Shown here piece after piece: positions 1 through 6,433 of a stretch of 39,436 bases of DNA (positions are counted from its first letter, which is position 1; each line of letters opens with the position of its first letter). Location: IMG/VR virus record IMGVR_UViG_3300044971_000861, positions 1-39,436 of that record. One strand, given 5' to 3'. Origin of the DNA: a virus. The notes under the pieces were generated by a model. It did no database searches and had not been told where the DNA came from. It saw only the letters and a list, made by a program, of their open reading frames with translations. The translations under genes were made by a program, and so were the position numbers.

Positions 1-135
1 CATCAGCGCACAGCACGCTTCCAGTTCTTGGTCTGCGCCCCATTGAGCGGCTGCCAGTAAGGCGTCCTGAGGCCAAAGCCCTAGCCACTTTTCTACCAGC
101 TCGGGCGGTGGGGTGATGGGGTGTTGTTGTGTCAT
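1..135 (-). CDS. Small cyanobacterial-type hypothetical protein, 5' part (cut by window edge)
   Basis: The ATG is at 135 and the frame is open to the window edge (45 codons). The protein begins MTQQHPITPPPELVEKW and contains AAQWGADQELEACC. It is a clear paralogue of the complete gene at 37861-38199, which shares the same N-terminus and the QWGADQELEACC core. I recall this family as repeated small genes in Synechococcus genomes and their phages; its function is unknown. The sequence continues in concept at the right edge (39277-39436), where the 3' half of the same family is found, but the frame does not join cleanly. A terminator hairpin lies directly upstream. Confidence 0.7.
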   Translation of the reverse strand, partial: MTQQHPITPPPELVEKWLGLWPQDALLAAAQWGADQELEACCALM

Positions 136-138
136 AAG

Positions 139-158
139 AAAAGGCCCCCGAAGGGGCC
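139..158 (-). terminator. Rho-independent terminator, leftward
   Basis: On the minus strand, GGCCCC-TTCG-GGGGCC is followed by TTTTC. The 6-bp GC stem with a UUCG-type loop ends the transcript of the 165-416 gene just before the next start codon at 135. An almost identical hairpin sits at 38203-38222 upstream of the paralogous gene, so the hairpin and gene were duplicated together. Confidence 0.75.
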
Positions 159-164
159 GAGTGA

Positions 165-416
165 TCAGCAACCGGCAGGGCCGAGACGGTAGCCGGGGGA
201 GAAGATCATGAACTCGTCGTTCCACTGCAGATCCTTCACCTGCACCGGAGCAGCGGTGTAGTACTGAATTGCGCAGACAGTGACGTGCACTTCGTCACGA
301 TCAACCACCGCGTAATTGATGGGATTGCGCCAGTCGGCGGGATCAGCAACCTTTTTGAAGGCTGCGTCAAGCTGAGCCTCGGTGAAGGGAGTGCCGGTTT
401 CGGAGAGAATCAACAT
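165..416 (-). CDS. Hypothetical protein, 83 aa
   Basis: This small soluble protein starts MLILSETGTPFTEAQLDAAF and ends with a hydrophobic/aromatic stretch (NDEFMIFSPGYRLGP). There is no transmembrane segment or motif I recognise. It lies downstream of the terminase large subunit on the same strand, separated by 108 bp that hold the palindrome GGGGTATACCCC (473-484), and it is followed by a terminator. It may therefore have its own transcript. No clear Shine-Dalgarno sequence is visible, which is common in this genome. Coding potential is supported by strand, spacing and position; the function is unknown. Confidence 0.6.
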   Translation of the reverse strand: MLILSETGTPFTEAQLDAAFKKVADPADWRNPINYAVVDRDEVHVTVCAIQYYTAAPVQVKDLQWNDEFMIFSPGYRLGPAGC

Positions 417-472
417 TTGAAGAGCCGGCGCCGTGCCGGGAGTGGTGGGGTCGCCCCCTGTCCCTTAATTAT

Positions 473-484
473 GGGGTATACCCC
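473..484. promoter_or_regulatory. Perfect 12-bp palindrome GGGGTATACCCC
   Basis: The palindrome lies between terL (ends 525) and the 165-416 gene. The same box occurs, slightly degenerate, as the -10 region of three rightward early promoters (5134, 7190, 9070). Its flanking bases (CCCTTAATTAT before it) resemble those at 7179-7189, so on sequence it looks like a plus-strand promoter that would run antisense to terL. Being palindromic, it could equally be an operator or a leftward -10 for the 165-416 gene. No good -35 is visible in either direction. Confidence 0.45.
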
Positions 485-524
485 TGCCATCTGGCAAGCA
501 CCCCAGTGGTCACTTCATAAATTG

Positions 525-1850
525 TCAATACAGGCGAATACCCGTGCTCTTGCCGGCGTTCGCGTACAGCGGGTTGTACTCCGACATGACCAGATACCCC
601 AGCCCATCGGTCCAATGCTCGATCCCAGCCGACTTGTCGATCACGTAATCGTCAGCACCCTGCTTGTACGTCACGTTGCGCAGCGCCTTGATCGTGTTCT
701 TGCAACGCGGATGAACGAACAGGCGGATTTGGCCATTGGCGTTACGAATCAGGCTGTTGGTGGCGTTGATCTTGTCCTTCACGGCCCAGGGCGCTTTAGG
801 ACTGACGCAGCCGAATCCGTACTGGCGGATGATTTCATGGTCCGTGCGGCCAGCCGATGAAGTCTTGCGGGCACTACCGGTTGGATCCGGGTATGCGATC
901 AGCTTGCGATCCCTGAACCGCTCACGCAGCATTGCGCACACCTCGTCGGTGTTGGTTTGCGTCACGGACACCTCATCCCATATATGAAGTGTGTCGCCAA
1001 CGCGGCTACCAAGAACACCGGCCAGCACGCTCACGTTGAAGTCAGTACCCCAAAGAATTGGGCCGCCGGTATCACGGACGGTATCGGAAATGTTTTCGTC
1101 GCTGAAATCGGGGTAAACACGGCCAGAAAGGGTTTCAAAGCTGGCAAGGTATTCCTGGCGGAAGGTGCGGTCGTCGAGCGTGCGGCGCGCAGCCTCAACC
1201 TCATCCTCAGGGACGTTGCCACCTTGAATTGTGGTGTAACTGAAGGTTGACCAGTCCGGCTGATCCTGTGCCTGTTCCCAGAGATCGTGAAACCAGTTCA
1301 AGCCAGCAGGTGTGGTGATGAACCATGCGGGACCACCTTGATCAGACAGGGCAGGGCGCAGCACCATTTCCCATGCTTCCTGCTTGACGTAAGCGGCTTC
1401 GTCAACGATCAGGCTGCTGAGCGACACACCACGGAGGGCATCGGCAGATTCGGCACCTTTGAGTGCGATCACACTGCCGTTACTTAATTCAACGGACAGT
1501 TCAGATTCATTTTTTCTGGCAAACATTTCAGGCGGCACCATGGCACGAAGCTGACGCCATGCAATTTGTTTTGCCGATTTATAGGTTTGCGTGACGTACC
1601 AGTTCAGGCTGCCGGGGTGCTCAATGGCCCACGCGACAAGGCGGCTGATGCAGAGGTAGGTCTTACCAAAGCGACGGCCAGAGCACAACAGCTTGAAGCG
1701 CTCGGGTGCATCCCAGACCTGACGCTGCGGGCCGGTCAACCCTTGGTAGAGCTGCTCAGCGAATGGCAGCCAGTCCTTTTGATCTTGAAGGTCTGCCGGG
1801 ACGGGCGGCTCAAGCAGGAAGCCACCAGGGGCATTGGCGAGCAGGCTCAA
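525..1850 (-). CDS. terL: Terminase large subunit (TerL)
   Basis: This is the ATP-driven DNA packaging motor and nuclease, 441 aa, a normal length for the family. The ATPase domain has a Walker A motif (SGRRFGKT, about 57-64), Walker B (LIVDE, 147-151) and a coupling motif (TTP, 179-181). The C-terminal RNase H-like nuclease is marked by acidic positions in GTDFN (D270), YPDPT (D322) and HWTDGLGYL (D415). It starts with ATG at 1850 and overlaps the end of the small subunit by 4 bp (ATGA), so the two are translationally coupled. It works with the portal (35804-37288), which follows on the circular map. Confidence 0.96.
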   Translation of the reverse strand: MSLLANAPGGFLLEPPVPADLQDQKDWLPFAEQLYQGLTGPQRQVWDAPERFKLLCSGRRFGKTYLCISRLVAWAIEHPGSLNWYVTQTYKSAKQIAWRQLRAMVPPEMFARKNESELSVELSNGSVIALKGAESADALRGVSLSSLIVDEAAYVKQEAWEMVLRPALSDQGGPAWFITTPAGLNWFHDLWEQAQDQPDWSTFSYTTIQGGNVPEDEVEAARRTLDDRTFRQEYLASFETLSGRVYPDFSDENISDTVRDTGGPILWGTDFNVSVLAGVLGSRVGDTLHIWDEVSVTQTNTDEVCAMLRERFRDRKLIAYPDPTGSARKTSSAGRTDHEIIRQYGFGCVSPKAPWAVKDKINATNSLIRNANGQIRLFVHPRCKNTIKALRNVTYKQGADDYVIDKSAGIEHWTDGLGYLVMSEYNPLYANAGKSTGIRLY

Positions 1851-2164
1851 ATTTCAAGGCCGATCAATTTGGCTTGGAGCTGGATGGCATTGAGTGCGAC
1901 CTGCGTTTGACCGCGTTTGTAGGCGGACTGTTCGTAGGTGCGAGCACGACCTAGGGCTTCAGCGATCCAAGAAGGCCGGGTCATGGCTGCATCTTCTTCT
2001 AGGCGAATTCTGGCGCGTTGAATGTATTCATCAACTTGACGCGGAGTGATATTCCATTGTTTCGATCCGAATTGAACAATTTGACCACGCGATTGTCCTT
2101 CGGTCAAAAGACCGTAAATAGTGTCAACACGGAAGTTGACTTCGGCAGCGGTTGAACGCGCCAA
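1847..2164 (-). CDS. terS: Terminase small subunit (TerS)
   Basis: This protein recognises phage DNA and loads TerL. The conserved core (RVDTIYGLLTEG, HTH-like, then NITPRQVDEYIQRARIRLEE and a helical C-terminus) matches small terminases of cyanophage type, and the gene directly precedes and overlaps terL. I chose the TTG at 2164 (reads M-ARSTAAEV, 105 aa) because typical family members begin at about this residue. An in-frame ATG exists at 2293 (148 aa), but the extra 43 residues do not look like a natural N-terminus and would cover the iteron cluster at 2216-2255. The start is uncertain. Confidence 0.8.
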   Translation of the reverse strand: MARSTAAEVNFRVDTIYGLLTEGQSRGQIVQFGSKQWNITPRQVDEYIQRARIRLEEDAAMTRPSWIAEALGRARTYEQSAYKRGQTQVALNAIQLQAKLIGLEI

Positions 2165-2215
2165 TGTTGCAGAAAAACGAATGAATAAAGGATAAGCCAA
2201 AAAGGAGAGAATGGC

Positions 2216-2255
2216 GCGGATGAGACGCGGATGAGACGGATGAGGCTGTGGAAAA
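2216..2255. repeat. 11-bp iterons abutting a DnaA box: candidate replication origin or TerS site
   Basis: Two perfect tandem copies of GCGGATGAGAC (2216-2226, 2227-2237) are followed by a third, shortened copy GGATGAGGC (2238-2246). TGTGGAAAA (2247-2255) comes immediately after, which is TTTTCCACA on the other strand, the DnaA-box form known from Synechococcus elongatus. The 11-bp unit equals about one helical turn. The cluster lies between terS and the initiator-like gene at 2361, where a phage origin or a packaging site would be expected. Confidence 0.55.
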
Positions 2256-2293
2256 CCGATTCTGAAGACTTTTAGGAATGTGCTGCAGAGCAC

Positions 2294-2321
2294 TTGCCAG
2301 CCTGCAAAATTTGGCTAGTCT
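2294..2321 (+). promoter_or_regulatory. Possible early promoter for the initiator-like gene
   Basis: TTGCCA (2294-2299), a 16-bp spacer and TAGTCT (2316-2321) lie 40 bp before the ATG at 2361. The match to sigma-70 elements is only fair, and the GGGGTATAC box of the other early promoters is absent. Confidence 0.3.
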
Positions 2322-2360
2322 TTGCAAGCTTTCCTTTCACCAAGCAAAAAACAGCAAGCA

Positions 2361-2969
2361 ATGTCAAAGGCCATTTTCCTGCGGTTACCAGAGGATTTGA
2401 TTTGTGACTTGGAGCGTTACAAGCCCAGAACCATGACCCTGACTGGCTTTTGCGCCTATTTGATCGAGCTAGGGGTTGACAGGGACGTTACGCTGGCGGA
2501 GCGACCGACAGGGAGCGAAGCCTCTAATTCTTCTTATAGTATTACTAATAAAGAATCTTATAATCTAAATAATATAGAACGGTCGGAAAAAGTTAAGGAA
2601 AATTCCGAAGAAGTTGCAACCGCTAGCAAAAAGCGCAAAAAAGCTAGCTATTCGCCCGAGTTCGAGCAGTTCTGGAAGCTGTATCAATCTGCGCCTGATC
2701 GTGTCTCATCTCAGACGAAACCGAAGGCGTTTGACGAATGGAGGGCCATCGTTGCCCTTGAAGGCCCTGAGACCCTCCTAGAAGCCGCTAGAAGGGCGAT
2801 TGAGGAGCAGAAGCGGAAGATGGGTGCCGGGGAGTTTGTGGGCAGCCTTCCTGACCTGTTTCGGTGGCTGCGAGATGGCAAGTACGAGGTGTACCTCGAA
2901 GAGCACAAGCGCCAGAGCGGCGGGAAGTATTGGGACGAGGGCAACCGCTGCTGGGTTTACGACGACTGA
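2361..2969 (+). CDS. DNA-binding replication initiator-like protein
   Basis: This first gene of the early block encodes 202 aa from the ATG at 2361; the start at 2322 would add 13 poorly conserved-looking residues. The N-terminus (MSKAIFLRLPEDLICDLER) looks like a ribbon-helix-helix type DNA-binding segment. A Ser/Asn/Lys-rich linker follows (about 65-105). The C-terminal domain (FEQFWKLYQSAPDRV, KAFDEWRAI) resembles phage replication O/DnaD-type proteins, in which a start like FWxLYP is typical. I infer a role in opening the origin or loading the host helicase, because no other replication protein is visible. Its linker is encoded by strikingly AT-rich DNA (2524-2578). Confidence 0.6.
   Translation: MSKAIFLRLPEDLICDLERYKPRTMTLTGFCAYLIELGVDRDVTLAERPTGSEASNSSYSITNKESYNLNNIERSEKVKENSEEVATASKKRKKASYSPEFEQFWKLYQSAPDRVSSQTKPKAFDEWRAIVALEGPETLLEAARRAIEEQKRKMGAGEFVGSLPDLFRWLRDGKYEVYLEEHKRQSGGKYWDEGNRCWVYDD
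2524..2578. other. AT-rich tract inside the initiator-like gene (possible DNA unwinding element)
   Basis: Only 12 of 60 bases in 2521-2580 are G or C, against roughly half in the flanking DNA. The tract encodes the Ser/Asn/Tyr-rich linker. In lambda the origin lies inside gene O, with iterons next to an AT-rich segment; here the iterons are about 270 bp upstream. A duplex-unwinding role is an inference. Confidence 0.35.
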
Positions 2970-2971
2970 TC

Positions 2972-3148
2972 ATGGAAACCAACGACCAACCCAAGATCAC
3001 GCGGCTACCGCGTAGCGGCCCTAAGGACGGGCAAACAACAGCTCAATGGCTGCGCAGGCAGGAGGCATCTGATCGTCAATGGTCAGCCCGTTCGCCCCGT
3101 GCATCAGCAGAGCGCAGGCTGATCAATCCAAAACTTCGAGATCGCTAA
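2972..3148 (+). CDS. Small basic hypothetical protein, 58 aa
   Basis: The ATG at 2972 is 2 bp after the preceding stop. The product (METNDQPKITRLPRSGPK...) is rich in Arg, Gln and Ser, with no fold I can recognise. Its position inside a tightly packed early operon supports it. It may bind nucleic acid, given the charge, but nothing specific is visible. Confidence 0.5.
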   Translation: METNDQPKITRLPRSGPKDGQTTAQWLRRQEASDRQWSARSPRASAERRLINPKLRDR

Positions 3149-3166
3149 TCCCGTTTAAGACTCACA

Positions 3167-3454
3167 ATGAAACTGTACGCACCAGAAAACAAGGGCAAGT
3201 ACGTCTGGCAGACCGCCGACGCCAAAACCAAGCAGGTCAGCTACAGCGTCACCACGACCCGCACAGCACCGCCTGATGCCTGTTACGGGCACCCTATGGG
3301 CAAATACGACGATCAGGGCCTGTACATGACCTTCTGCCCGAACGTGGGTGCTGATGACCCCAAAAGCCCGCTCGCAGCGCGGTACGTCGTGCATCCCATG
3401 GCAGCGTCAGAACGTGACAAGGCGGATCGTGAGCGCCTGTGGCGGGAAATCTGA
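3167..3454 (+). CDS. Hypothetical early protein, 95 aa
   Basis: This soluble protein (MKLYAPENKGKYVWQTADAK...) has two cysteines (ACYGHP, FCPNVG) and a charged helical C-terminus (ERDKADRERLWREI). It stops at 3454 in TGATG, overlapping the next start, which indicates translational coupling. No recognisable domain. Confidence 0.65.
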   Translation: MKLYAPENKGKYVWQTADAKTKQVSYSVTTTRTAPPDACYGHPMGKYDDQGLYMTFCPNVGADDPKSPLAARYVVHPMAASERDKADRERLWREI

Positions 3455-3894
3455 TGAAGCTGGCTTTTGATCTAACTGAAGTCCGCCGCCTGCTTAGGCG
3501 TGGCATTGAAGCAAAACATTGGACGCTTCAGGATCTTGACAACCCATCACCGGGCTGGGTCATCACAATGGAGGATGCCAAGCGCATTCCGGGCTTCACA
3601 CCGCCTACATACCGCAACCTTCTCAGAGATGAGCCCACACCAACAGAGCGCGTCCAAGTCACAGACCCCAGAGACTTCGCGCTGGCTCCCGCCCCTCCCG
3701 ATCCTGTTCAACGAGGAGGCCCATCGTTATTGCTGGGAACCGACGGGGCAATGGCTGAATCACTCAGTAACGCAGGTGTGCAAAGGCACGAAGGATGCGT
3801 GGGCAATGAAGCGGATCATGGAGACCAAACATATCTGGGAACCCCGTGGGAAGGCAGTACACAAGGCGCTGGAGAACTTTCTGACGACTGGTGA
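3454..3894 (+). CDS. Hypothetical early protein upstream of and overlapping the nuclease gene, 146 aa
   Basis: The start is set by the TGATG overlap with the preceding gene. The first ~80 residues (MKLAFDLTEVRRLLRRGIEA..., SPGWVITMEDAKRIPGF, YRNLLRDEPTP, DPRDFA) look genuinely coding and resemble short cyanophage proteins that precede a RecB-like nuclease gene. The last ~65 residues lie in a different frame over the nuclease gene and look low in information. The ancestral gene may have ended near 3700 and lost its stop, or the stop may have been bypassed by a small indel. Confidence 0.55.
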   Translation: MKLAFDLTEVRRLLRRGIEAKHWTLQDLDNPSPGWVITMEDAKRIPGFTPPTYRNLLRDEPTPTERVQVTDPRDFALAPAPPDPVQRGGPSLLLGTDGAMAESLSNAGVQRHEGCVGNEADHGDQTYLGTPWEGSTQGAGELSDDW

Positions 3895-4309
3895 TCCGGG
3901 CGAATGGCCTTCTGAATACGCCGAATGGATTGAACCATTACTGGAGCATTCCATTTGGCAGACCTATGAGGCCATCGCGTGTGAATACAGGCTGGCGGAT
4001 GTTGAACGGCAGATTGCCGGAAGCTTTGACTGCCTGCTGCGCCGTAAGGATGATCACCAGCAACTGGTGTTGGTTGACCTAAAGACACAGGGCAAACCTG
4101 ATGCCAGTCCGTATGACGTGAGCCCGCAGCTTGGCGGGTACTTGGGGATGTTGAGCCTGCACTGGCCAAAGCTGTACGTACAGAAGGCTGGTGTGCTGTG
4201 GTCTCGGCCTGGCGGCACAACACTGCAGAAGGTTGACGTGGGCGCAGCAGTGATCGAGTGGCAGGGCGCCAGGGATGCGTTTCTGATGCTGAACGCGCCG
4301 GAGTTTTGA
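3629..4309 (+). CDS. PD-(D/E)XK (RecB/Cas4-like) nuclease
   Basis: This is probably an exonuclease that makes 3' single strands for the annealing protein at 7254, or that degrades DNA. With the ATG at 3629 it has 226 aa. Family signs are H78 in RGKAVHKALE, E119 in ACEYRLAD, D134 in GSFDCLL, D150-x-K152 in LVDLKTQ, and Q167 in QLGGYL, in the order expected for a RecB-type active site. The N-terminus ILFNEEAHRYCW...HSVTQV is typical of phage members. The frame stays open back to 3500, so the start is not certain. The 5' 266 bp overlap the gene at 3454-3894. Confidence 0.82.
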   Translation: MSPHQQSASKSQTPETSRWLPPLPILFNEEAHRYCWEPTGQWLNHSVTQVCKGTKDAWAMKRIMETKHIWEPRGKAVHKALENFLTTGDPGEWPSEYAEWIEPLLEHSIWQTYEAIACEYRLADVERQIAGSFDCLLRRKDDHQQLVLVDLKTQGKPDASPYDVSPQLGGYLGMLSLHWPKLYVQKAGVLWSRPGGTTLQKVDVGAAVIEWQGARDAFLMLNAPEF

Positions 4310-4310
4310 A

Positions 4311-5111
4311 ATGAAATATGTATTCTCCTGTGGCGGTGGCGTTCAATCAACGGCCTGTTTGGTCTTAGCGGTTCAAGACAAAATTCCGTACAAAACTTTT
4401 ATATTTGCAAACGTCGGAGACAAAGCCGAGTCACCAGACACGATTAAATATGTGGCTCAAGTCCTAAAACCTTACGCCGCCGCAAACGATATTGAATGGA
4501 TTGATATTCAGCGGACACGCCGAAACGGCGAAAAGGTTGATTTACTTGACGATCTATACCGCCCGATTCGTTCGATCAACATTCCAGTGAGAATGAGCAA
4601 TGGCGCACCTGGCAACAGAAACTGCACTGTTGAGTTCAAGATCAAGCCCATCGCTAGATGGATCAAAGCCCATGCCCCTGATTGCGTTTTAGGCAAAGGC
4701 ATCAGCACGGATGAGCCACATAGGGCAACCCCATCGCGTGAAAACGACGGGTACATCAGTGCTTATCCATTGATTGAACTTGGCATAAGCCGTGCTGACT
4801 GTTTGCGCATCGTGCGTGAAGCTGGCTTGCCGCAACCCCCAAAGTCAAGCTGTTGGTTTTGTCCGTACAAGACAACAGATCAGTGGATCACGATGAAACG
4901 AGAAAAGCCTGAACTATTCGATCAGGTTTGCCAGCTTGAAAAGCACTTGAACGGCAAGCGTGTTGATCTTGGCAAGGATGCCGTTTACATCAGTGGGGTC
5001 GGAGCACGCAAGCAACTAATGCTTGAAGATGCCATACCGGATCAGCTTGGGCTGTTCCCTGAGTGGATCGACGAACAAGACGGCTGCGAATCTGGCTACT
5101 GCATGACATAG
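4311..5111 (+). CDS. PAPS reductase-like PP-loop protein
   Basis: This 266-aa member of the adenine-nucleotide alpha-hydrolase superfamily starts 1 bp after the nuclease stop. The PP-loop is at residues 6-14 (SCGGGVQST). Later conserved pieces are NRNCTVEFKIKPI (C105) and SCWFCPY (C181, C184), cysteines that could hold an Fe-S cluster or zinc. Phage proteins of this CysH/DndC-like type are common but mostly uncharacterised. Sulphur transfer to nucleic acid, or a nucleotide-activating step, is an inference. It is probably not sulphate assimilation, because no partner genes are present. It is the last gene before the promoter at 5115. Confidence 0.8.
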   Translation: MKYVFSCGGGVQSTACLVLAVQDKIPYKTFIFANVGDKAESPDTIKYVAQVLKPYAAANDIEWIDIQRTRRNGEKVDLLDDLYRPIRSINIPVRMSNGAPGNRNCTVEFKIKPIARWIKAHAPDCVLGKGISTDEPHRATPSRENDGYISAYPLIELGISRADCLRIVREAGLPQPPKSSCWFCPYKTTDQWITMKREKPELFDQVCQLEKHLNGKRVDLGKDAVYISGVGARKQLMLEDAIPDQLGLFPEWIDEQDGCESGYCMT

Positions 5112-5114
5112 GGG

Positions 5115-5143
5115 TTGCAGGGCCCTGCATTCTGGGGTATACT
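5115..5143 (+). promoter_or_regulatory. Early promoter P1 (sigma-70 type with GGGGTATACTCC box)
   Basis: TTGCAG (5115-5120), an exact 17-bp spacer and TATACT (5138-5143). The -10 is embedded in GGGGTATACTCC. A 14-bp palindrome TGCAGGGCCCTGCA (5116-5129) covers the -35 and spacer and could be an operator. It drives the 5183-5347 gene with a leader of about 30 nt. Confidence 0.75.
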
Positions 5144-5182
5144 CCTTGCAGGCAGCGATGCCTCAACCACGCACAAAACACA

Positions 5183-5347
5183 ATGACCAACCTCAACCGC
5201 GCCACCAAGGCACAACTCCTTGAGTTGATCACCGAGCAGGCCGGCGCCACCACCGCACTGGAAAAACAGGTGAACGAATCCAAAGAACAGGTCACCGTTG
5301 CGCTGTGGATTGCAGCCGTCAGCTTCTGCCTCGGCCTCCTGTTCTGA
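5183..5347 (+). CDS. Small single-span membrane protein, 54 aa
   Basis: The ATG is at 5183, after promoter P1. The N-terminal two thirds are a charged helix (TKAQLLELITEQ..., LEKQVNESKEQ), followed by one C-terminal transmembrane helix (VALWIAAVSFCLGLLF). The gene is monocistronic, bounded by its own promoter and the strong terminator at 5353-5381, which implies high and separately controlled expression. A tail-anchored host-interaction protein is possible; the function is unknown. Confidence 0.7.
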   Translation: MTNLNRATKAQLLELITEQAGATTALEKQVNESKEQVTVALWIAAVSFCLGLLF

Positions 5348-5352
5348 TTACT

Positions 5353-5381
5353 AGCCCCTTCTGGGGCTTTTCTTTTTTTTT
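5353..5381 (+). terminator. Rho-independent terminator, rightward
   Basis: AGCCCC (5353-5358), loop TTCT, GGGGCT (5363-5368), then a run of T with one C to 5381. It ends the single-gene P1 transcript 4 bp before the next ATG at 5385. Confidence 0.9.
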
Positions 5382-5384
5382 GCC

Positions 5385-5693
5385 ATGACGAACCCCACCA
5401 GTCTGCTCGGCGTCATCGCCAGCACCAAAAAGGAAATCGCACGTCATCAGGAAATCCTTGATCGCCTCATGGATGACCTAGCCCTGATGTACACCACAGG
5501 CGACCTAGACGACATCAAAGACGATGAAGGCAACCTCAGTGCTCACGGCGTCAAGGTATCGCGCTGCACCCGCACAAGTTGGCAGTACAGCAATGCCGTC
5601 AAGGAACTGCAGCAGCTAGAGCAGTTTGAAGGCATCGCCACTAAGAAGGAAACAGAATACTGGAGAGTGACGCTGCCAAAGGCAGAGTTCTAA
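5385..5693 (+). CDS. Hypothetical protein, 102 aa
   Basis: The ATG at 5385 comes straight after the terminator T-run. The protein starts with a long helix (LLGVIASTKKEIARHQEILDRL...) and a short acidic stretch (DLDDIKDDEGN), and ends in YWRVTLPKAEF. It looks like a soluble helical protein of a kind often placed before recombination genes in cyanophages; no named domain. Its stop shares bases with the next start (TAATG). Confidence 0.7.
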   Translation: MTNPTSLLGVIASTKKEIARHQEILDRLMDDLALMYTTGDLDDIKDDEGNLSAHGVKVSRCTRTSWQYSNAVKELQQLEQFEGIATKKETEYWRVTLPKAEF

Positions 5694-5908
5694 TGGCTGG
5701 CTCTCCCATAGACGATCAGATCGAGGCCATCTTGGCTAAATACGACCTATGGGATCCAGAGCAATACACCGATGCTGTCGCCGAGCTGACTAGCTACCTG
5801 CTGACCGTTGACCCGAAGGAAGAGGCACGCAGCTTGTACTACCAATCGGCACGCGAAAAAATCCACCTTGAAAACTGCTTGATTCGCTCCCATGGCCAAC
5901 CCTCATAA
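5693..5908 (+). CDS. Hypothetical acidic helical protein, 71 aa
   Basis: It begins in the TAATG overlap. The product is acidic and helical (IDDQIEAILAKYDLWDPEQYTDAVAELTSYLL), and its 3' end overlaps the small gene at 5892. No recognised family. Confidence 0.65.
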   Translation: MAGSPIDDQIEAILAKYDLWDPEQYTDAVAELTSYLLTVDPKEEARSLYYQSAREKIHLENCLIRSHGQPS

Positions 5909-6026
5909 CTTGACTTGGCAAACACGCTTTCTTTTTGGGTTGCTGTCCAAGCGCCCTGATGTGGTCGGCATTACGTTGAGCACGCCAGTTGAGCACCTGA
6001 ATCGTTGCCTGACTCATACGAAATGA
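5892..6026 (+). CDS. Very small protein, 44 aa, bridging to rusA
   Basis: The ATG at 5892 lies inside the end of the previous gene, and the stop at 6024-6026 lies in the ATGA that starts rusA. The product begins MANPHNLTWQTRFLFGLLSK. The two overlaps that chain the genes are the main support for it being translated; it also fills what would otherwise be a 115-bp gap. Function unknown. Confidence 0.5.
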   Translation: MANPHNLTWQTRFLFGLLSKRPDVVGITLSTPVEHLNRCLTHTK

Positions 6027-6433
6027 AGTTTGCTGTTCAAGGGATTGAACCGGCGCCACAAGGCAGCAAAACTCATGTGGGCAACGGGATCATGCGTGAA
6101 TCATGCGCTCGCGTTAAACCGTGGCGCTATGCGGTGAGTCAAGCCGCCCTAGCAACGGGCGAACCGATGATCACCACGCCGGTTTTTGTTCAGATCACAT
6201 TTATTTTCAATCGTTTAGTTTCTCACTACAACACAAAAGGAGAACTTAAAAAGGACGCACCTTTTTACAAGCCAACTAGGCCAGACCTTGACAAGCTGTG
6301 CAGGTCAACGCTTGACGGCATTACAGGCGTGCTGATCAAAGATGATTCGCAGGTCGTTAATTTGATCTGCTGCAAGGTTTACGCCGGTAAAGGCGAGCTA
6401 CCTGGAGCGTTAATTACCATCAATCAACTGTGA
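6023..6433 (+). CDS. rusA: RusA-type Holliday junction resolvase
   Basis: This protein resolves four-way DNA junctions formed during recombination-dependent replication and packaging. It has 136 aa from the ATG at 6023, set by the ATGA overlap (the upstream ATG at 6005 is less likely). Family signs are an N-terminal GIEPAPQGSK, then KPTRPDLDKL (D88, D90), TLDGITG (D98) and KDDSQVV (D107, D108), the acidic residues expected for metal-dependent cleavage. It belongs to the recombination module with the nuclease (3629) and annealing protein (7254). Confidence 0.92.
   Translation: MKFAVQGIEPAPQGSKTHVGNGIMRESCARVKPWRYAVSQAALATGEPMITTPVFVQITFIFNRLVSHYNTKGELKKDAPFYKPTRPDLDKLCRSTLDGITGVLIKDDSQVVNLICCKVYAGKGELPGALITINQL

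Noticed and set aside
285-860. 191-codon plus-strand ORF at the left end
   Set aside because: It runs antisense over terL and the 165-416 gene, has no sensible domain, and its composition follows the terminase codons on the other strand.
2124-2293. N-terminal extension of terS from ATG 2293
   Set aside because: The extra 43 residues are atypical (LKVFRIGFPQPHPS...) and would cover the iterons; the TTG at 2164 gives a normal TerS start.
3816-4346. 176-codon minus-strand ORF
   Set aside because: Shadow of the PD-(D/E)XK nuclease gene; low-complexity His/Pro/Arg/Ser sequence without motifs.
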